DNA of 10,811 nucleotides from Bacilli bacterium. GTDB lineage: Bacteria > Bacillota_I > Bacilli_A > RF39 > UBA660. The stretch is from contig JAAWDB010000056.1 of assembly GCA_022793555.1 (NCBI GenBank), forward strand, positions 1 to 10,811. Direction: 5' to 3'. A program made the position numbers and the translations under genes. The notes below the pieces were generated by a model, which was not told where the DNA came from, ran no database searches, and saw nothing but the letters and a program-made list of their open reading frames with translations. Of this stretch, positions 7,004 to 10,811 are shown one piece after another. The stretch's first letter is position 1. Every line of letters starts with the position of its first letter.

Positions 7004-7885
7004 ATGATTTTGGTTATTGTGGGTCCGACGGCTGTTGGTAAGACAAAATTAAGTGTAGAACTTGCTAAAATTTATAATGGAGAAGTTATTAATGCTGATT
7101 CTACACAGGTATATAAAGGATTAGATGTTGGAACAGCAAAAGTTACAAAAGAAGAAATGCAGCATATTCCTCATCATTTGTTTAGTTTTAAGGAAGTAAC
7201 GGAGGATTATTCGGTATTTGATTATCAAAAGGATGCAAGAGCATGTATAGAAGAAATCAAGTCAAGAGGAAAGATTCCTATTTTGGTTGGGGGAACTGGT
7301 TTTTATTTGAAAGCGGCTTTGTATGATTATGAATTTCAGGAAGAAAAGGCAGAAGTTTCAGAAAATTATGATGATTTGAGTGACGAAGTATTAAGAAATC
7401 GAATTGAGGCGTATGAAACTGGTGTATCTTATGATGTTCATAATCGGCAACGTATGATTCGTCTTTTGGCAAAATTAGATCAAGGTTGGTATCCTGAAGA
7501 GAAAAGTTTTACATTACAGTATTCGGATGTTATCTTTATTGGTCTTACAACTGATCGAGAAGTTTTATATCAAAAAATTAATGCCCGGTTTGATCAGATG
7601 GTTGTTCCGTTGATTGATGAAATAAAACCTTTTATTATTCGTTCTGTTCCATCACGAATATTGCACACCGCTATTGGCTATAAAGAATTTTATCCTTTTT
7701 TTGAAAATCAAAAAACGTTACGAGAAGTTATTGAAGAGGTTAAAAAAAATACACGAAATTATGCTAAGCGGCAGTATACTTGGTTTTTAAATCAAATGGA
7801 TGTTACTTGGTTTAATGTGAATTATGATCATTTTGATAAAACGATACAAGAAGTAGCTGCATTTATTGATACCTTACAAAAATAA
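7004..7885 (+). CDS. miaA: tRNA dimethylallyltransferase MiaA
   Basis: MiaA of 293 residues, within the normal bacterial range. It adds a dimethylallyl group to N6 of A37, next to the anticodon of tRNAs reading UNN codons, the first step towards ms2i6A. Visible motifs are the P-loop GPTAVGKT (7-14), the substrate-binding ADSTQVYKGLDVGTAK (31-46; the usual residue after DS is Met or Arg, here Thr), IPHHL, the conserved LVGGTGFYLKAAL (94-106), NRQRMIRLL and the C-terminal RNYAKRQYTWF. ATG 7004 is preceded by the strong GGTGAGGTG at 6991-6999; the frame extends upstream to a TTG at 6959, but without a site. It has a divergent neighbour (ABC gene) and is followed by 330 bases without a gene that hold a T-box leader. 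Confidence 0.96.
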   Translation: MILVIVGPTAVGKTKLSVELAKIYNGEVINADSTQVYKGLDVGTAKVTKEEMQHIPHHLFSFKEVTEDYSVFDYQKDARACIEEIKSRGKIPILVGGTGFYLKAALYDYEFQEEKAEVSENYDDLSDEVLRNRIEAYETGVSYDVHNRQRMIRLLAKLDQGWYPEEKSFTLQYSDVIFIGLTTDREVLYQKINARFDQMVVPLIDEIKPFIIRSVPSRILHTAIGYKEFYPFFENQKTLREVIEEVKKNTRNYAKRQYTWFLNQMDVTWFNVNYDHFDKTIQEVAAFIDTLQK

Positions 7886-7941
7886 AATGAAAAAAATGAG
7901 AACATTTTAATTGTTTATTTATTTTTGTAAAGAAATTGATC

Positions 7942-7970
7942 TTGACTTCAATTTTAAAACCAGTTAAAAT
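7942..7970 (+). promoter_or_regulatory. Sigma-A promoter of the T-box operon
   Basis: TTGACT (7942-7947, five of six consensus bases) and TAAAAT (7965-7970, five of six) are separated by exactly 17 bases. Transcription should start near 7977, at the 5' end of the T-box leader. It is the best-matched -35/-10 pair in the window. Confidence 0.75.
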
Positions 7971-7976
7971 AAGTGT

Positions 7977-8190
7977 AGTTTTTAATTTCTATGAAGGCAA
8001 AGAAAAGAGCAAATATTTTAAAAGAGAAGGTGAGAAGCTGCGAACACCGTAAAATAGCTTTTTTTGAAACAACCTTTATTGGTAGAAATCGTAGTTGGCG
8101 TTAACAGAATTGAGAGTACCTAGTAAAGTAAGGTGGCACCGCGGATCACATAGATTCGTCCTTACAAAATTGGGTACTTTTTTCTTTATT
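7977..8190 (+). promoter_or_regulatory. T-box riboswitch leader, probably tRNA-Asn sensing
   Basis: A T-box leader reads the charging state of a tRNA and lets transcription pass when it is uncharged. The T-box core lies at 8130-8144 (AAGGTGGCACCGCGG). The antiterminator pairs TAAGG (8129-8133) with CCTTA (8160-8164) and GCG (8141-8143) with CGT (8157-8159), around the bulge TGGCACC (8134-8140). Stem I can be built by eye: TGAAGG (7992-7997) with CCTTTA (8073-8078), 8003-8010 with 8057-8064, 8014-8020 with 8050-8056, and GGTG/CACC (8029-8032/8045-8048) closing the distal loop with GCTGCGAA. The specifier loop strand is GAAACAA (8066-8072); the best codon is AAC (8068-8070), with ACA or CAA as other registers. 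The TGGC bulge pairs with a GCCA tRNA end (G73), fitting Asn or Asp and not His (C73). It precedes the AspRS operon. Detection is secure; tRNA identity is inferred. Confidence 0.9.
8115..8183 (+). terminator. T-box regulated terminator, unusual outer-stem form
   Basis: AGTACC (8115-8120) pairs with GGTACT (8173-8178), extended by four weak pairs (8121-8124 with 8169-8172), and is followed by a T-run (8178-8183). The inner GTAAGG/CCTTAC (8128-8133/8160-8165) is also the antiterminator stem. The common T-box terminator is a short hairpin reusing the CGTCC strand with a downstream GGACG; no such partner is present here. Confidence 0.55.
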
Positions 8191-8215
8191 GCTAACGAAA
8201 GAAAGGTGATTTATA

Positions 8216-8992
8216 ATGAATGATATTTTAAAGAAAGGACGTAGTTTTGATTATGTTAAAAGGGTTTTTGCCTCTTTTGCTGAAATTTATAATTATGACT
8301 ATGTTTTAGATTCTTCTTTTCTAGAAAGTGATAAAATTTTTTTTGAGGGATTTAAAAAGGATAATCATTACTATCATTATCAAACCCAAAATGAGAATTC
8401 AATGTTATCGCTTGCAGATATGATTAGCATGGCAGTACGAATTGTTGAAGCATTCGGAGTTCATCATTATGAGGTTATTTTTTCATCAAAACTCGAAGAT
8501 GCGAAATCGTTATTTTATTATCTTGATTGTTTAGATATTTCTTATAACGAAAATTTAAGTGATGACAGTGATTGGCTGTTTGCTATTTTTGTTTTAGATG
8601 AAAGTGGTAAGAAACATCGCCTTTTATGGGGAGATGTCACTTCAAATTTTTGTTTTTTTGAAGGGTTTTATGAGGATGTTATTTTACATTGTGATGATAC
8701 TTTGAAATTTGAAGATAAAGTATTAGATATTGTGGTAATGTGGGATACTGATTCAGAATTAGAGTATGCACTTTATTTGGTCCAAGAATTACGATTAAAT
8801 GGTTTTAAAACGGAAATGATTCATGAAAAAGATTTAGATGTTGTAAGAAAAAAATATGCTACTAAATATGTCATACCTATTCATGAGGAGGATATTTTAA
8901 ATGATGAGGTATGTTTAATGGATCTTTATACTGAAGAAGAAAATAAAGTCAAAGAAATGGACTTGATACAACATTTGGATATTAATTTTTAA
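8216..8992 (+). CDS. Degenerate histidyl-tRNA synthetase-like protein, non-catalytic
   Basis: A 258-residue protein that appears to derive from HisRS (normally about 420 residues). The N-terminus (KKGRSFDYVKRVFASFAEIYNYDYV, residues 6-30) resembles the HisRS opening RGT-x-DY followed by the motif 1 helix. The C-terminal part, from about residue 169 (VLDIVVMWDTDSELEYALYL), then ELRLNGFKTE, ATKYVIPIHEEDI and VCLMDLYTEEENKV, follows the HGTP anticodon-binding domain pattern. In between, motif 2, the HisRS signatures for histidine binding (LVRGLDYY- and GGRYD-like) and motif 3 are not visible, and about 160 residues are missing, so it should not charge tRNA. The start is fixed by AAAGGTGAT just upstream of ATG 8216. 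It is the first gene after the T-box and lies two genes before aspS, the place of hisS in Bacilli hisS-aspS operons. The frame is intact, which argues for a kept function, perhaps tRNA binding or AspRS regulation. Homology is by eye. Confidence 0.6.
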   Translation: MNDILKKGRSFDYVKRVFASFAEIYNYDYVLDSSFLESDKIFFEGFKKDNHYYHYQTQNENSMLSLADMISMAVRIVEAFGVHHYEVIFSSKLEDAKSLFYYLDCLDISYNENLSDDSDWLFAIFVLDESGKKHRLLWGDVTSNFCFFEGFYEDVILHCDDTLKFEDKVLDIVVMWDTDSELEYALYLVQELRLNGFKTEMIHEKDLDVVRKKYATKYVIPIHEEDILNDEVCLMDLYTEEENKVKEMDLIQHLDINF

Positions 8993-9004
8993 GGAGTGGT
9001 TTAG

Positions 9005-9514
9005 ATGAAAAAGAAGAAAAAAATTGTAAATCGTAGAAATGGCGATGTTATTTTTCCTAAAAGAATGTCAGCAATTAAAAGATATGTTGCCCTTTATTTA
9101 GAGCGAAAAAAACAAAAGCCTTTTGATGAATCTTTAGAATTACAAAAGGCATATTTGATACAAATTCTTAAAGTCAACCACATTTATCATTCGACTTATG
9201 ATGATGATTTTCTGCAAAATTTGATTCTAAAAAGTTCAGATAATGTAAGAGCAAGCGTGGATGTTTCGAAGAAAAAAAAGAAGAATGTACTTTCGAATAC
9301 TTCGCTTAGTGAATATTCAAAAAAGCGAGAAGTGCAATATCAAATGTTAATTTTAAAGTATTATGCGTATTTAAAACGAGTGGGAGATTATTCGGATTTT
9401 TTAGATATTTTTCAAAACTATTTTTATCCGATTATTGATGTTTATAATATAGATGAAGATATGGCACTAAAACTTACTAAAGGATTAATACAAGTTAAGG
9501 AGAAAAAAAGATGA
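9005..9514 (+). CDS. Unrecognised Lys-rich protein in the aspS operon
   Basis: A 169-residue protein of unknown family. It opens with five lysines after Met and has a second lysine cluster (KKKKK, near residue 90) in a polar stretch that probably links two helical halves: about residues 18-60 (AIKRYVALYLERKKQKP through LIQILKVNHIY) and about 105-165 (YSKKREVQYQMLILKYYAYLKRVGDYSDFL onward). It is Tyr-rich, has no Cys, and shows no signal peptide or membrane segment, so it should be cytoplasmic; the charge suggests nucleic-acid or ribosome contact, but no known motif is visible. AAGGAG at 8991-8996, 8 bases before ATG 9005, overlaps the end of the previous gene. Its stop overlaps the aspS start as ATGA. 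It is thus tightly bound into the T-box operon. Confidence 0.75.
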   Translation: MKKKKKIVNRRNGDVIFPKRMSAIKRYVALYLERKKQKPFDESLELQKAYLIQILKVNHIYHSTYDDDFLQNLILKSSDNVRASVDVSKKKKKNVLSNTSLSEYSKKREVQYQMLILKYYAYLKRVGDYSDFLDIFQNYFYPIIDVYNIDEDMALKLTKGLIQVKEKKR

Positions 9515-10811
9515 AAAAGATATTTGTTAATGAATTGGAACATTATTATAATGAAGTCATTGAATTTCAAGGATTTTTGGATAATGTTCGAGATTTACCG
9601 TATGTCATGTTTTTAATCTTGCGTGATGGAACAGGAAAAGTTCAAGTTACTATTGAGAAAAATGAAGAAAATAATTCACTTGTTCAAATTGTTCAAGGAT
9701 TATCTTTAGAATCCACGTTAAAAGTACAGGGCATTTTAAAGGAATCTCCTGCTGTAAAAATGGGTGGGAAAGAAATAATACCTAATCATATTGAAGTGAC
9801 TTCGGTAAGTAAAACTGAGTTACCTTTTGATTATAATAAAAAGGATAATAGTTTAAGAGAAACGAGACTTGATTATCGTTTTGTTGATTTAAGAAGAAGT
9901 GATAATCATTTGTTGTTTCAAGCAGCAACACTTTTAGAACATAGTCTAAGAGAGTTTTGCATTCAAAATCATTTTATGGAAATTCATTCTCCCAAAATTA
10001 GTGGTGCAGCAGCTGAGAGTGGCGCTGAATTGTTTTCTTTAGATTATTTTGGAACAACTGCCTATTTGTCACAATCTCCACAATTTTATAAGCAAATGGC
10101 AATGGCGGCTGGGTTTGATAAAGTTTTTGAGATTGGTCCAGCCTTTCGTGCGGAGAATTCGCATACAAGTTATCATGCCACTGAAATTAATATGGCAGAT
10201 ATTGAAATATCATGGATTAATGGGTATCAAGAGATTATGGATTTTGAAGAGGCTTGGCTTAAATATGCTATTTCTAAAGTATATGAAAAATATGGAGATT
10301 CTTTAGAAAAAGAGTTTAAAACAAAAATGACCGATTTAGATAAGCCTTTTGCACGAATAACTTTTAAAGAAGCTAAACAGATTTTAAAAGAAAAATTTCA
10401 TTATATTGGCGAAAAAGAAGATGATTTAGAACGAAAAGAAGAAAATTTGCTATGTAAATATGCGAAAGATACCTTTGGTACAGAGTTTATTTTTGTAACG
10501 GAATATCCTTTTGCAGCTAGACCTTTTTATCATATGTTAGATGAAAATGGGAATACTTGTAGTTATGATTTATTATTTAGAGGAATTGAGATTACGACTG
10601 GAGCACAAAGAGAACATCGCTTAGATATTTTAGAAAAACAAATTATCTTAAAGGAAATAACTTTAGAAAGTTTGGATTTTTATTTAGAATTTTTCAAATA
10701 TGGAATGCCGCCACATGGTGGGTTTGCTATTGGAATTCAACGCTTATTAATGCTTTTGTTTAATATTGATAATATTAGAGAAGCGACTTATGTATATCGT
10801 GGTCCAACGAG
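9511..10811 (+). CDS. aspS: Archaeal/Clostridium-type aspartyl-tRNA synthetase, 3' end cut by window
   Basis: A class IIb synthetase that charges tRNA with aspartate; 433 residues are present, and only a few are likely missing since the family is about 430-440 long. It has an N-terminal OB-fold anticodon-binding domain (about 15-100, VIEFQGFLDNVRDLPYVMFLILRD) followed by the catalytic domain: motif 1 around EIHSPKI, AAESGAELF, YLSQSPQFYKQ, motif 2 FRAENSHTSYHATEI (212-226) with DIEISW, the aspartate-site region ITTGAQREHR (361-370), and motif 3 GGFAIGIQRLL (403-413), where the usual Glu before Arg411 is Gln410. It lacks the GAD insertion of ordinary bacterial AspRS, so it belongs to the archaeal-type AspRS2 group, often non-discriminating (charging tRNA-Asp and tRNA-Asn) in Bacillota with GatCAB. 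ATG 9511 overlaps the previous stop and has AAGGAG at 9497-9502. AsnRS is a less likely alternative; GAQREHR favours AspRS. Confidence 0.92.
   Translation, partial: MKKIFVNELEHYYNEVIEFQGFLDNVRDLPYVMFLILRDGTGKVQVTIEKNEENNSLVQIVQGLSLESTLKVQGILKESPAVKMGGKEIIPNHIEVTSVSKTELPFDYNKKDNSLRETRLDYRFVDLRRSDNHLLFQAATLLEHSLREFCIQNHFMEIHSPKISGAAAESGAELFSLDYFGTTAYLSQSPQFYKQMAMAAGFDKVFEIGPAFRAENSHTSYHATEINMADIEISWINGYQEIMDFEEAWLKYAISKVYEKYGDSLEKEFKTKMTDLDKPFARITFKEAKQILKEKFHYIGEKEDDLERKEENLLCKYAKDTFGTEFIFVTEYPFAARPFYHMLDENGNTCSYDLLFRGIEITTGAQREHRLDILEKQIILKEITLESLDFYLEFFKYGMPPHGGFAIGIQRLLMLLFNIDNIREATYVYRGPT

Noticed and set aside
7278..7472. Minus-strand open frame inside miaA
   Set aside because: Antisense shadow with no start signals.
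7893..7908. Terminator after miaA (AAAATG / CATTTT)
   Set aside because: Only six AT-rich pairs, and no immediate T-run; too weak to call.
9005..9300. Programmed slippage at the A-rich Lys codon runs of the Lys-rich gene
   Set aside because: The frame is intact from start to stop and the runs are interrupted by G; no alternative-frame product of note is seen.
10049..10306. Plus-strand open frame of 85 codons in another frame of aspS
   Set aside because: Lies within the AspRS catalytic domain, which is unambiguous in its own frame.
1..10811. CRISPR arrays, tRNA or rRNA genes, insertion sequences, long direct repeats
   Set aside because: None seen by eye on either strand; no transposase or integrase motifs are present in any frame.

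Overview
The window reads as chromosome of a low-GC, standard-code, spore-forming Bacillota, most likely a Bacilli/Erysipelotrichia-like or Mollicutes-related gut lineage. The reasons are very AT-rich DNA, strong AAGGAG/GGTGA Shine-Dalgarno sites, a recognisable SigK, a B. subtilis-type YqeG-YqeH pair, an endonuclease-type MutL and a T-box leader. TGG encodes Trp and TGA is used as a stop at 3287-3289 and 9512-9514, so this is not the Mycoplasma code. Lineage is inferred from gene content only.

Layout. Positions 1-486 hold the 3' end of an unrecognised gene. It meets sigK (minus strand, 491-1183) tail to tail across a 13-bp hairpin that overlaps both stop codons. A divergent extended -10 promoter then drives a tightly overlapping plus-strand operon, yqeG - yqeH - GNAT acetyltransferase - mutL (1293-5052), in which every junction is an overlap. 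A convergent minus-strand ABC exporter half-transporter (5096-6853) follows, and then a plus-strand miaA (7004-7885). The ABC gene sits between mutL and miaA, which are neighbours in many Bacillota.

The last third (7942-10811) is the most unusual part. A good sigma-A promoter leads into a complete T-box riboswitch. Behind it lie three genes: a 258-residue protein that looks like a shrunken histidyl-tRNA synthetase without its catalytic motifs, a 169-residue Lys-rich protein I do not recognise, and an archaeal/Clostridium-type aspartyl-tRNA synthetase that runs off the window just short of its end. The layout resembles the hisS-aspS operon of Bacilli with hisS replaced by a degenerate derivative. 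The T-box bulge is TGGC, which calls for a tRNA with discriminator base G. The specifier loop contains AAC but neither GAC nor CAC. Together these point to tRNA-Asn sensing and to a non-discriminating AspRS that feeds tRNA-dependent Asn synthesis. That conclusion is inference.

How the genes work together: the first operon combines ribosome biogenesis (YqeH), a HAD-family partner (YqeG), an N-acetyltransferase and mismatch repair. miaA modifies tRNA near the anticodon. The last operon charges tRNA under T-box control. sigK is a separate late-sporulation regulator and keeps a short hydrophobic pro-sequence.
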